NCBI GenBank assembly: GCA_964385715.1
Contig: CAYLRE010000158.1
Coordinates: 1 to 10,906, forward strand
Direction: 5' to 3'
DNA length: 10,906 nucleotides
DNA from: MB-PLM-2 sp964385715
GTDB taxonomy: Bacteria; Planctomycetota; Planctomycetia; Pirellulales; UBA7805
Below, in pieces: positions 1 through 6,570 of the stretch. Each line of letters begins with the position of its first letter. Positions within the stretch are counted from its first letter, which is position 1. The translations under genes and the position numbers were made by a program. The notes beneath the pieces were generated by a model that was not told where the DNA came from, searched no databases, and saw only the letters and a list, made by a program, of their open reading frames with translations.

Positions 1-2348
1 GCCTGAAAGGCCGAGAACAGCGTGGCATGACGACGCAACAGGGCCATCGCCAACCAGACGACGCTGATCGTGCCGACGTAGACCGCTTGCCAAGCAAATA
101 GCCCGGAGGTGACATAGAACGCCGCCGGCAGACAGAGCCCCGAAGTCAACAAGGCCGCCAGAGCCATCGGTTCGGCTAAATGTTCGCGTAGCGAAGTTTG
201 CCGCCAGGCTTCGACTGCCAATAGTCCCGAGGCGACGGCGTGGATCAAGAACGCAACCACGATCGGGCGCGATGGCTCGATTCCCACCGCTGCCAGAGTG
301 TCGATCGTGGTCCAGTTGAAGGCCAAGGCGTGAACCAACGTCACCAGCATCAGTACGCTACCGGCGATCGACAACTCAACTCGCCAAATCGATCGAGCGG
401 CGACAAGCGCGGCCGCGGCATAGACACCAAACACGACGGTCGCCCCCATCGCATCTCCCACAGCCGCGAAGAAGCCGGAGTAGAGAGCGATCAACAGACT
501 CGCGGCAGCGACGCAACCGGTGCTAAGAGCATAGGCCCTGGCTGTCGCTTCTTGACCATTGCGGAAGAACCACGCCGCCAGCCCAGCGACTGCAACCGAA
601 AGGACCATCAACACCAGGCCGCTCTCAGCGAGCATCAAGGTCTCGACGAGCATTCGGGAACTGGTCGAAAGCCAGGCGAGGTTGCCTTGGAAGACATGAA
701 ACAGCAAGAGCAACGTGAACGCCGTGCAGACGCCTGCGGCAGTGTGCAGCTTGTGCTGTTTGCCGATGATGGCAATTCCCGCTAGTGCTGCGGTCATGAT
801 CGTGCCAAGCGCGACCAGCAGTGCTGGTTGCGGCCAGGCAAGTAGTAACGTCACTCCCAGAGCGAGCGAAGAGAACACGACGATCGCCGTCGCAACCGTG
901 CGATACCCGGCCATCGTCGCGCTGAGCGAACCTTTTTGCAGCAGCAGACCGAGGGCCAACACGCTGATGCCCGCAAGCGCCATCGCAGGCGACATGTAGG
1001 TCAGCGTGCCATGGAGTCCGTCTGCCTTGAACGCCAGCAACCCCAGAGGAATGATCAGGGCGAACATCGAAATGCCAAGGAACCGTAGTGATTCGACCGC
1101 GCGACGGGGTGTGATCCACTGCCAGCGGGAGCCACGGCGTAGCTGCCCCACCAACGCCACGATGAAAGCCGCGACTGGCACGAGTGCGAGTAGACCGACT
1201 GTCGACGGTGCTGAACTGGCGTCGGCGGTGCGGTCGACGATCACCTGAGCGGCAGACGTTCCGATCACTGCGACCGGCAACATCCACGTCGTCTGCGAGA
1301 GTAGAGCCCGACTGGCAGAAAAGGCAACCGTACCAAACACACCGAGCCCCACGGTCACGGCTGTAAGAAACAACAAATCGGTCGACTGGACTTCGGTCCA
1401 CTGGGCTTCGGCAGGCGACAGGGCGATACCCGCCAGGAAATTGAGCGGAATCAACAGCAGGGCGATGATCAATAACCCTTGACTCGTGGTTTGCAACTTC
1501 CAACGTTTGAGCGTGTACATGCCGGCCCCGTAGATGGCGAGCGTCCCGCCCATGAAAATCAGGGCAGGGAAGTAGGGGATCGCGGTACGCAAGGTCGACC
1601 ACAGACTGATCACTAGCCCAATCGCACTTCCGACAATGAGAATGCCGCTGAGAATTTCGCCCCAGCGGATGTTTCGCTCTTCCATGAAGGAGGCTAACAG
1701 CGAAGTGAACGGGCGACTCGGTGTGACCGGCTCTGGTTCTCGGGACGGTTCTTCGACAGACGCAACAGCAGGCTCGGGTTCAACAACATCCAGAGGGTGA
1801 ATTGATGCGGACGTCGCTGGCGTCGTTGAAGTAGAAGCCGCAGCGGCTGAAATAGGCTCGAACACAACCGGCTCCGCCACGATCGGCACAACGGGAATCG
1901 CTTCAACCGGCTGTGCTGTGGGTGTCTCGTTGGTAGTCGCCCCGTCGTTCAACTTCACAACACTTGGCGGAACAGGTGGCGGGGTGATCGGCACCGGTCC
2001 GGCGGGCGTCTGAGTGGAGGATGTTGCGGTTGCCGGCGGGGCGGTTGTCGAACGGGCGGCAGCATCGGCCCGAGCCGCGACCGGTCGTGTACGGAATGAA
2101 TAAGCCGACGCGCGGAGTACGTTGAGCAACGTCACCTGATCGATTTGCTTGGCCGCGTATAACTCCCGCAATCGGCGGTAGAAGATCTCGCGTTCTCGCT
2201 GCTCGATGCGTTTGGCCTCGTCAGGCGAAGATCCAGGCCCAAACAAAGAACGGCCAACGAAGGCGAAGAACACCCAGATTCCATGGCCCAGAACGGCAAC
2301 GATCGCGAAGACGATCACCAGAATCAGCAAGACAAATAGAGCTTCCAT
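1..2348 (-). CDS. Giant multi-spanning membrane protein, N-terminal part (runs off left edge)
   Basis: The reading frame is open without a stop from ATG 2348 to the window edge, about 782 residues, so it is partial at its C-terminus. Residues about 3-30 form one hydrophobic segment (MEALFVLLILVIVFAIVAVL). A charged stretch follows (about 43-80, with KRIEQREREIFYRRLRELYA), then an Ala/Pro/Thr/Val-rich linker (about 88-220). From residue about 228 (WGEILSGILIVGSAIGLVIS) there is a long series of hydrophobic helices, at least a dozen, continuing to the edge. I recognise the WGEILSG...TTSQGLLIIALLLIPLN pattern as resembling large uncharacterised planctomycete membrane proteins, but know no function. 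No Shine-Dalgarno sequence is obvious; GTG at 2357 is an alternative in-frame start. Transcription probably comes from the sigma-54 promoter about 80 bases upstream. A transporter or an envelope polymer role is possible but unsupported. Confidence 0.85.
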   Translation of the reverse strand, partial: MEALFVLLILVIVFAIVAVLGHGIWVFFAFVGRSLFGPGSSPDEAKRIEQREREIFYRRLRELYAAKQIDQVTLLNVLRASAYSFRTRPVAARADAAARSTTAPPATATSSTQTPAGPVPITPPPVPPSVVKLNDGATTNETPTAQPVEAIPVVPIVAEPVVFEPISAAAASTSTTPATSASIHPLDVVEPEPAVASVEEPSREPEPVTPSRPFTSLLASFMEERNIRWGEILSGILIVGSAIGLVISLWSTLRTAIPYFPALIFMGGTLAIYGAGMYTLKRWKLQTTSQGLLIIALLLIPLNFLAGIALSPAEAQWTEVQSTDLLFLTAVTVGLGVFGTVAFSASRALLSQTTWMLPVAVIGTSAAQVIVDRTADASSAPSTVGLLALVPVAAFIVALVGQLRRGSRWQWITPRRAVESLRFLGISMFALIIPLGLLAFKADGLHGTLTYMSPAMALAGISVLALGLLLQKGSLSATMAGYRTVATAIVVFSSLALGVTLLLAWPQPALLVALGTIMTAALAGIAIIGKQHKLHTAAGVCTAFTLLLLFHVFQGNLAWLSTSSRMLVETLMLAESGLVLMVLSVAVAGLAAWFFRNGQEATARAYALSTGCVAAASLLIALYSGFFAAVGDAMGATVVFGVYAAAALVAARSIWRVELSIAGSVLMLVTLVHALAFNWTTIDTLAAVGIEPSRPIVVAFLIHAVASGLLAVEAWRQTSLREHLAEPMALAALLTSGLCLPAAFYVTSGLFAWQAVYVGTISVVWLAMALLRRHATLFSAFQ

Positions 2349-2386
2349 AGCGGTCACGCGCCATTGCAAAAGGTCAGGAATGGGAC

Positions 2387-2417
2387 GCCGTCTTACTTGG
2401 AGAGACGGTTTTTCTTT
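2387..2417 (+). terminator. Terminator-like hairpin with T-tract inside the membrane-protein leader
   Basis: CCGTCT (2388-2393) pairs with AGACGG (2403-2408) across a 9-base loop, followed by TTTTTCTTT. On the plus strand this has the shape of an intrinsic terminator, yet no plus-strand gene precedes it. It lies in the predicted 5' leader of the minus-strand membrane-protein gene. It could block antisense transcription entering the sigma-54 promoter, or simply be a leader stem-loop. Confidence 0.35.
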
Positions 2418-2427
2418 GACCTGAAAT

Positions 2428-2443
2428 TGCAAAGGCCGTGCCA
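2428..2443 (-). promoter_or_regulatory. rpoN-dependent promoter: Sigma-54 (-24/-12) promoter of the giant membrane protein
   Basis: Read on the minus strand the site is TGGCACGGCCTTTGCA. It matches the RpoN consensus TGGCACG-R-N3-TTGC-W at every defined position; only the optional leading pyrimidine differs (G). The GG and GC dinucleotides are separated by exactly ten bases, the invariant sigma-54 spacing. It lies on the right strand, 80 bases before ATG 2348, predicting a transcription start near 2417 and a leader of roughly 70 nt. An activator of the NtrC/bEBP type would be required; none is encoded in the window. Confidence 0.75.
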
Positions 2444-2461
2444 CGCAACATCGAACACGCA

Positions 2462-2488
2462 CTAAGTTCCATGAACAACACGACTTAG
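2462..2488. promoter_or_regulatory. Nested inverted repeats upstream of the sigma-54 promoter (possible activator site)
   Basis: Outer arms CTAAGT (2462-2467) and ACTTAG (2483-2488) enclose the partly overlapping inner palindrome GTTC-CAT-GAAC (2466-2476). The site lies about 20-45 bases upstream of the -24 element of the membrane-protein promoter. Dyad sites bound by enhancer-binding proteins are usual upstream of sigma-54 promoters, but normally 80-150 bases away, so this assignment is tentative. Confidence 0.25.
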
Positions 2489-2817
2489 GGAAACGCCACG
2501 CGATTCTTATGAGAACCCGGAAGCCATGCCATGTGCACCTGATGTCCAACTGCTGGCATTGGATGTACAGAAAGACGTCTCACGCTTGGCATTTCAGGAA
2601 GAAGCAGCCTGGGTGCAGGACATGCCGACATGCGAGCTTCTGCTGGTCCAATCGATATGCCCGGTGCGACCCGATGCTCGAAGCCCGCAAACTTTGCCTG
2701 CGCGGCTTCATCGTCCGACATGTTGCATTTTCGCAACGTAGATTTGTACTTCCTTGCTAGACCGGTATGCCACCAGGTCTACGACGATCCGTGGCGTGGA
2801 CAAGTATTCCGCCGCTA
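2489..2817. other. Intergenic stretch without a supported gene
   Basis: Together with 2349-2488 this forms a gap of about 520 bases between the divergent membrane-protein and transglutaminase-like genes. Short ORFs occur on both strands (for example minus 2485-2736), but none has a ribosome-binding site or a recognisable product. A small dyad GTTGC-N6-GCAAC lies near 2720. I see no convincing sigma-70 promoter for the downstream gene. Confidence 0.5.
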
Positions 2818-2850
2818 ACCTTCTTCCACGAAGGCGGGTCCGCCCGCTTT
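2818..2850 (+). other. Two adjacent small hairpins before the transglutaminase-like gene
   Basis: CCTTC-TTCCAC-GAAGG is followed at once by GCGGG-TCCG-CCCGC and then TTTCC. Each stem is 5 bp with a short loop. They sit about 25-55 bases upstream of ATG 2876, so they may belong to the leader of that gene or end transcription arriving from the left. Evidence is the dyad symmetry alone. Confidence 0.25.
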
Positions 2851-2875
2851 CCAGATCGACGCACCATCGGCCGTG

Positions 2876-3931
2876 ATGAACTCGCAGAAGACATTCGCCT
2901 GGCTACTCTTCGCATTGGCGATCGCGTTTGCGCCGCACGCGCTTCGTGCAGCCCCGGCGACTACTCCAGTCGCGCCGCACAAGGTCGGCCAAGAGGCGTC
3001 GGAAACAACCCGACCGCCGGTGACCGCGCTCACTGTCATGTTCCCCGAACTGGCAGCCCAATCACCCGACGCGCATCGAGCGCACCGTCATTCGGTTGCA
3101 TTCAAAACACTCATCACCGACGTGGCCGACGGACGACTCGACAACCACTCGCTGCTCGAGGCGAGCGTCGTCGCCAGTCGGATCACGAATGCGGATGTTC
3201 GCGAAGAAGTCACTCAACGGATGACGGCCGCTGTTACTTGTCTTCGCGACCGGCTTGCTGAGACCGCAGAGACGCACGAGCGAGCGGCGATCATCCACGC
3301 CTATCTCCACGATCACCTCTTCACAGGCCAGTACCGGCTTAGCGCCAGCGACTTGGGAACCGTATTTGAAAGTGGCGATTTCAATTGTGTCAGTGCGACA
3401 CTCTTGTATTGTCACCTCTGCACAGAACTCAACGTCGAGTGCCAGCTGGTCGCCTGGCGAGATCACGTCGCCTGTCGGGTCATCGGCTCTCGCAGCACGG
3501 TGGCCGTGGAGACGACCTGTCCCGATTGGTTCGCGCCGCGCGCGGCGATCGCAACCGATGTCTCCGCAATTCGATCGACTCCCGGGTTTGCCAAACGCCA
3601 AGGAAGTCGACGGATCGTTTCCGAGCCACAACTTCTGGCACTGATCGACTACAACCGGAGCGTGGAGTTGTTGCAGGCGAAACAGCATCTTGCCGCCATG
3701 CGTGCTAGCCATCGGGCTTTGCAGTTTGACCCGAAGAGCAGCGCGTCGTGGAGTAATTTTCTTGCCGCGGTTAACAATCTGGCCCTGGCCCAATGTCGTC
3801 AGGGCGATCACCGATCGGCACTCGACTTGTTGCGTCGTGGTCGTGCCGTGGCCCCGACATTCTCGGCGTTCGACGCCAATGACGGCTACGTACGACGCCA
3901 GCTGCGTGAGGCGAATTTGCAACGCGGCTAA
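2876..3931 (+). CDS. Secreted transglutaminase-like protein with C-terminal TPR-like region
   Basis: 351 residues from ATG 2876; the GTG just before (2873) is an alternative and neither has a clear ribosome-binding site. Residues 1-25 look like a Sec signal peptide (short basic start, FAWLLFALAIAFAPHALRA, cleavage near ALRA-A). Residues about 135-215 resemble the transglutaminase-like cysteine-peptidase fold: nucleophile C171 in SGDFNCVSATLLYC, H197 in AWRDHVACRV, and E212 in VAVETT at the place of the usual acidic third residue. This resembles SirB1/transglutaminase-core proteins seen with TPRs in planctomycetes. Residues about 255-335 look like two degenerate TPR helical pairs (NRSVELLQAKQHLAAMRASHRALQFDP; NNLALAQCRQGDHRSALDLL). 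A role in periplasmic peptide or cell-wall processing is inference; substrate unknown. The 3' end is followed by 368 bases without a gene. Confidence 0.8.
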   Translation: MNSQKTFAWLLFALAIAFAPHALRAAPATTPVAPHKVGQEASETTRPPVTALTVMFPELAAQSPDAHRAHRHSVAFKTLITDVADGRLDNHSLLEASVVASRITNADVREEVTQRMTAAVTCLRDRLAETAETHERAAIIHAYLHDHLFTGQYRLSASDLGTVFESGDFNCVSATLLYCHLCTELNVECQLVAWRDHVACRVIGSRSTVAVETTCPDWFAPRAAIATDVSAIRSTPGFAKRQGSRRIVSEPQLLALIDYNRSVELLQAKQHLAAMRASHRALQFDPKSSASWSNFLAAVNNLALAQCRQGDHRSALDLLRRGRAVAPTFSAFDANDGYVRRQLREANLQRG

Positions 3932-4230
3932 GGCGGACGACTCTTTCGCGATAATTCATCCGAACTGCAGGTTGGATAGATCCTTTTCAAGTTTGACAGA
4001 CGCTGATTCGTGACCTATCTATTTCATTAGCGATGGTGGCGTCCGAAGTTTATTGGCCAGCGCGTTCGCGCCATGCTAGGCAGCCGATGACTTCATATTG
4101 TGCCCACGAGATCTTCGCGAAGTCCGTGGTTCACTCCACCCCGCTAATCCCAAGCTTTCGATAGCTCAAGTTTTGATCACGCCGTTTGGCTACCTGCTGC
4201 GGCGGCCAGACTCATTGTCTTGTCTTCCAC

Positions 4231-4266
4231 CTGTTGAATTCACCGTTGAATTCACGCTTGAACCGT
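4231..4266 (+). repeat. 12-base imperfect tandem repeat carrying two TGAATTCA palindromes
   Basis: Units CTGTTGAATTCA (4231-4242) and CCGTTGAATTCA (4243-4254) differ at one base and are followed by a degenerate third unit CGCTTGAACCGT. Each of the first two contains the perfect 8-base palindrome TGAATTCA. The array lies 35-70 bases upstream of ATG 4300 and overlaps the candidate promoter, so a tandem operator is possible. Confidence 0.5.
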
Positions 4267-4276
4267 TACTTATACT
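4246..4276 (+). promoter_or_regulatory. Candidate sigma-70 promoter of the PilZ-like gene
   Basis: TTGAAT (4246-4251) and TATACT (4271-4276, five of six matches to TATAAT) are separated by 19 bases, slightly long. The -10 box is 24 bases before ATG 4300, implying a leader of about 17 bases. The 12-base tandem repeats overlap the -35 region. Confidence 0.3.
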
Positions 4277-4299
4277 TACCGTCCACGAGAACCTCTGAC

Positions 4300-4809
4300 A
4301 TGAACAATTCCTCTCCAATGTCAGAGTCGGCTGCTGGCCACGACTCCGCTTCCAGGCAAGAAAACGCGTTCGCCACTGGCCTGCTCGCAGACTGGCCACC
4401 GGTCGTGACTCCGCCCAGCGAAGAAGCCAGTCTGACCGATCGTATGCAAAGCCTGCTCCAAGGCTTGCAACCGGACAACGTCGTTACAGAGAGTCGCCGC
4501 CGGGAACAGCGATATCCTTACCCTTGCTTGCTGCGAGTGATCCCCTGGTCGGATGACGACTCATTCGACGCCTCGACCTCGTTCGCCGCTTGCGAACATG
4601 AAAGCATGACGGTCGTCGGTCGCCATCTGTCGTTGCACGGCATTGGCTTCTTTCATCAACAGCCGATTGCCGATCGACTGGTTCTGATTGAGCTACCCGA
4701 TGCAACCTCGGCAATGCCGCTGCGGGTGATTGTCAAACTCTCTCGCTGCCGCTTCGCCCGCGAAGGCTGGTACGAAAGTGGTGGCCGTCTGATCGGCAAG
4801 ATTGGCTAA
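4300..4809 (+). CDS. Divergent PilZ-like domain protein (putative c-di-GMP receptor family)
   Basis: 169 residues from ATG 4300, the first ATG in the frame (only a TTG is available upstream at 4186). Residues 1-62 look disordered (Ser/Ala/Pro-rich). The PilZ-like part runs from about 64 to 169: an Arg cluster with the RxxxR spacing (R67-R71 in SRRREQRYPYP), then VVGRHLSLHGIGFFH (105-119) at the place of the D/NxSxxG motif, and a final strand pair ending RCRFAREGWYESGGRLI. PilZ domains bind cyclic di-GMP through those two motifs. Here S111 and G114 are kept but the D/N position is His (H109), so binding may be weakened or changed. Planctomycete proteins with the same CRF..GWYESGG ending are familiar to me as PilZ-like. 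It lies 213 bases before a receiver protein on the same strand and about 4.3 kb before pilB. Confidence 0.75.
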   Translation: MNNSSPMSESAAGHDSASRQENAFATGLLADWPPVVTPPSEEASLTDRMQSLLQGLQPDNVVTESRRREQRYPYPCLLRVIPWSDDDSFDASTSFAACEHESMTVVGRHLSLHGIGFFHQQPIADRLVLIELPDATSAMPLRVIVKLSRCRFAREGWYESGGRLIGKIG

Positions 4810-4838
4810 GCGAAGAGTCGGCCGACGGACTCATCGCT
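4809..4838 (+). other. Long hairpin immediately after the PilZ-like gene
   Basis: AGCGAAGAGTC (4809-4819) and GACTCATCGCT (4828-4838) pair over 11 positions with a single A-A mismatch and an 8-base loop (GGCCGACG). The stem begins on the last base of the stop codon. No T-tract follows, so it may be a factor-assisted terminator, an RNA-processing or 3'-stability structure rather than a classical intrinsic terminator. Confidence 0.5.
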
Positions 4839-5022
4839 CCAACGCATTCTCTCTTCGTGCGCGCCTGATGTTCCGTTTTGTCCGATTGCGCGGATTGACG
4901 AAGACGCATTGGCGCCACAACCTCTGACGGGTCGAAGTCTAACAAGCGTGACAAGCGGTGCATCAACGCCGCCCCTGCGACCACGACCCTTGCGCCTTAT
5001 TCCCCTGAAGAGGTTAGCTGCA

Positions 5023-5532
5023 ATGAACGAATCAGCCATCGGCCCCTGTACCGACGTTCTCTGCATCGACGACGACCCGAACATCCTGGCGGGTCTGACG
5101 CAACTGCTCATGGGCGCGGGACACATGTGCCGTTGCTGCGGCGATCGAGATTCGGCGCTCAAGAGTTTGCGCGAGAGTGCCCCGGATCTAGTGATCGTGG
5201 ACATCAACCTGGGCGAGGAGAGCGGCCTCGATCTGTGCGACCAGATGCGACAGAACGAGCACTTGCAGGACGTGCCGGTCATTTTCCTTTCCGGCGCCGA
5301 GATCCCTAACATCGTACAGCGGACGCGAAGTGTAGGAGGCACCTACTACCTTCGCAAACCGTACGACGCAGAAGTGCTCCTGGAGCTCGTGGAGAAGGCG
5401 TTGTGGATGCCACACGTGTCGAAGACGCACCTGGCTAGCCCGCACTTCAGCGGAGCCCAAGTCCCGCAAAGCCAGGCACAGGGCATCCCGGCCCCGGCAC
5501 AGGGCCTGCCAAGTCCGTCAATGCGGCGTTAG
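5023..5532 (+). CDS. Single-domain response regulator (CheY-like receiver) with Pro/Gln-rich tail
   Basis: 169 residues from ATG 5023, chosen because AAGAGG lies 9 bases upstream and the receiver begins right after it. Residues about 11-128 form a complete receiver: acidic pocket D16-D17 in VLCIDDDP, phosphoacceptor D60 in LVIVDINLG, S90 in VIFLSG at the Thr/Ser switch position, and K112 in YYLRKPYD. All canonical phosphorylation residues are present, so it should accept phosphate from a histidine kinase. Residues about 135-169 are a low-complexity tail (PQSQAQGIPAPAQGLPSPS) with no output domain, so it presumably signals by protein contact. No kinase is encoded in the window. The neighbours are the PilZ-like gene upstream and, convergent, a second regulator with a degenerate receiver. 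Confidence 0.88.
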   Translation: MNESAIGPCTDVLCIDDDPNILAGLTQLLMGAGHMCRCCGDRDSALKSLRESAPDLVIVDINLGEESGLDLCDQMRQNEHLQDVPVIFLSGAEIPNIVQRTRSVGGTYYLRKPYDAEVLLELVEKALWMPHVSKTHLASPHFSGAQVPQSQAQGIPAPAQGLPSPSMRR

Positions 5533-5573
5533 ACAGGAGCCGCAGAGGAAGCGGAAACCACGACGGGTTGTCA

Positions 5574-5621
5574 TCGTTCCAGCTCCCCGTCGTTCCGGCT
5601 CCCCGTCGGTCCAGCTTTCGG
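5574..5621. repeat. 16-base tandem repeat, three copies, between convergent regulators
   Basis: TCGTTCCAGCTCCCCG (5574-5589) and TCGTTCCGGCTCCCCG (5590-5605) differ at one base; a third copy (5606-5621, TCGGTCCAGCTTTCGG) is more diverged. The array occupies much of the 120-base gap between the 3' ends of the two regulator genes. No clear intrinsic terminator is visible in that gap. Confidence 0.65.
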
Positions 5622-5652
5622 AGTGCGGCCCCACCCCGTTTTTGGCCGCCCA

Positions 5653-6294
5653 TTAGTGATGACTATTAAGGCAGCCGGGCGAAATCCCCATCAACAGGGC
5701 CAGCCGCACCAGCTCGACGAGCGAATGAACTTCCATCTGATGGAAGATTCGGTGACGGCGGCCCTCGACGGTTCGTAGACCGATGTCGCACTTTTTCGCG
5801 ATGGTCTTGTTGGGAACCCCTTCGACGACCAATTTCATAATCTTGCGATCTCGAGCGTTGAGAGCCTCGTAGCGGGCGTGGGCGCGAGCGACTCGGCTTC
5901 GCTCCCGGTAGGTCTCTCGATCGAATCGAAGCGCCTGTCGAATCGCTTCCAACAGTTCGTCCGGATCGCAAGGTCGCTGCAAGACCGTCATGGCCCCTTG
6001 CTGCATCGCCCGAACCACCGTGCCTAAATCCCCATTGGCGGGCGAAAGTGCGATCATCGGAAGTCCAACACGACGTTTTGTTAGCTCGCGTTGCAGCTCG
6101 AGTCCGCCCATCCCCGGCAGTTCCAAACTCGCCACGATGCAACCGCGACTCTTCCCATCCACGGCGTCGAGCAGCTCCTCTGCCGAGCCAAATAATCTAC
6201 AGATCATTTTCTTGCTCTGCACGGTGCGCGATAACAAGTTGCGTGTCGACGACGCGCCGTCGATAACGAAAACCATTTGATTCTTAAGCGTCAT
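5653..6294 (-). CDS. FixJ/NarL-type regulator with degenerate receiver and LuxR-type HTH
   Basis: 213 residues from ATG 6294, preceded by AGGA with a 7-base gap. The order is receiver (about 6-120), linker, LuxR/GerE HTH (about 142-205: YEALNARDRKIMKLVVEGV, NKTIAKKCDIGLRTVEGRRHR). The layout is that of FixJ, but the receiver has lost its chemistry. The usual Asp pair is D12-G13 (VFVIDGASS), the phosphoacceptor is Ser (S56 in CIVASLELPGMGG where FixJ has Asp), and the conserved Lys is Arg (R107 in VLQRPCD); S84 keeps the Thr/Ser switch. It is therefore probably a phosphorylation-independent DNA-binding regulator. The frame stays open upstream to ATG 6531 (GGGAG five bases before) and 6543. That would add a Ser/Thr/Arg-rich extension of about 79-83 residues, and I cannot exclude it. 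Confidence 0.85.
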   Translation of the reverse strand: MTLKNQMVFVIDGASSTRNLLSRTVQSKKMICRLFGSAEELLDAVDGKSRGCIVASLELPGMGGLELQRELTKRRVGLPMIALSPANGDLGTVVRAMQQGAMTVLQRPCDPDELLEAIRQALRFDRETYRERSRVARAHARYEALNARDRKIMKLVVEGVPNKTIAKKCDIGLRTVEGRRHRIFHQMEVHSLVELVRLALLMGISPGCLNSHH

Positions 6295-6570
6295 TCGCGA
6301 TTCCTGGCGTGGGATACTCCGAGGCACTTTCGTTGAGGTTCGTTCCAGTTGATTGCTACATGCGGACTCTTCCCCGCGACGGGATTCCTGCTCGCGAGTA
6401 GTCGGAGGCCGTCTCGGCTCCGGCTTCGTCCGCACGACGGATACGTCGCGTCGCAATGGGACGCCGTCGGTTGCCGTGGTTAGAGAAAGAGGTACGGAGG
6501 CATTGACTGTTTTTCCAGGAATCGTCGACATCGTTACTCCCATGCGTCTTCTTGAAGTCGTCTGCTTCAA

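Larger units (their letters stand above)
3932..4299. other. Intergenic stretch upstream of the PilZ-like gene
   Basis: This 368-base stretch holds no supported gene. A TTGACA (3993-3998), 17-base spacer, TATCTA (4016-4021) arrangement resembles a sigma-70 promoter with a weak -10 box and would give a leader of more than 270 bases. A closer candidate lies at 4246-4276 (separate entry). No convincing intrinsic terminator follows the transglutaminase-like gene; the GGAT-AG-ATCC-TTTT motif near 3974 has too short a stem. Confidence 0.4.

Noticed and set aside
625..1602. 325-residue minus-strand ORF
   Set aside because: It is a shifted frame of the giant membrane protein on the same strand; its product is rich in Arg, Cys and His with no family features, while the other frame is open to the window edge and strongly hydrophobic.
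2485..2736. Minus-strand ORF of 83 residues (internal start reads MSDDEAAQAKF)
   Set aside because: The first residues look gene-like but the rest does not, there is no ribosome-binding site and overlapping ORFs occur on the other strand. Possibly a decayed remnant, not supported.
3062..3922. 286-residue minus-strand ORF
   Set aside because: Antisense to the transglutaminase-like gene; the plus-strand frame has a signal peptide and catalytic motifs, this one has none.
3972..3985. GGAT-AG-ATCC-TTTT as terminator of the transglutaminase-like gene
   Set aside because: A four-pair stem with a two-base loop cannot form a stable terminator.
5574..5621. CRISPR-like array
   Set aside because: The copies are directly adjacent with no spacers and only three units exist, so it is a plain tandem repeat.
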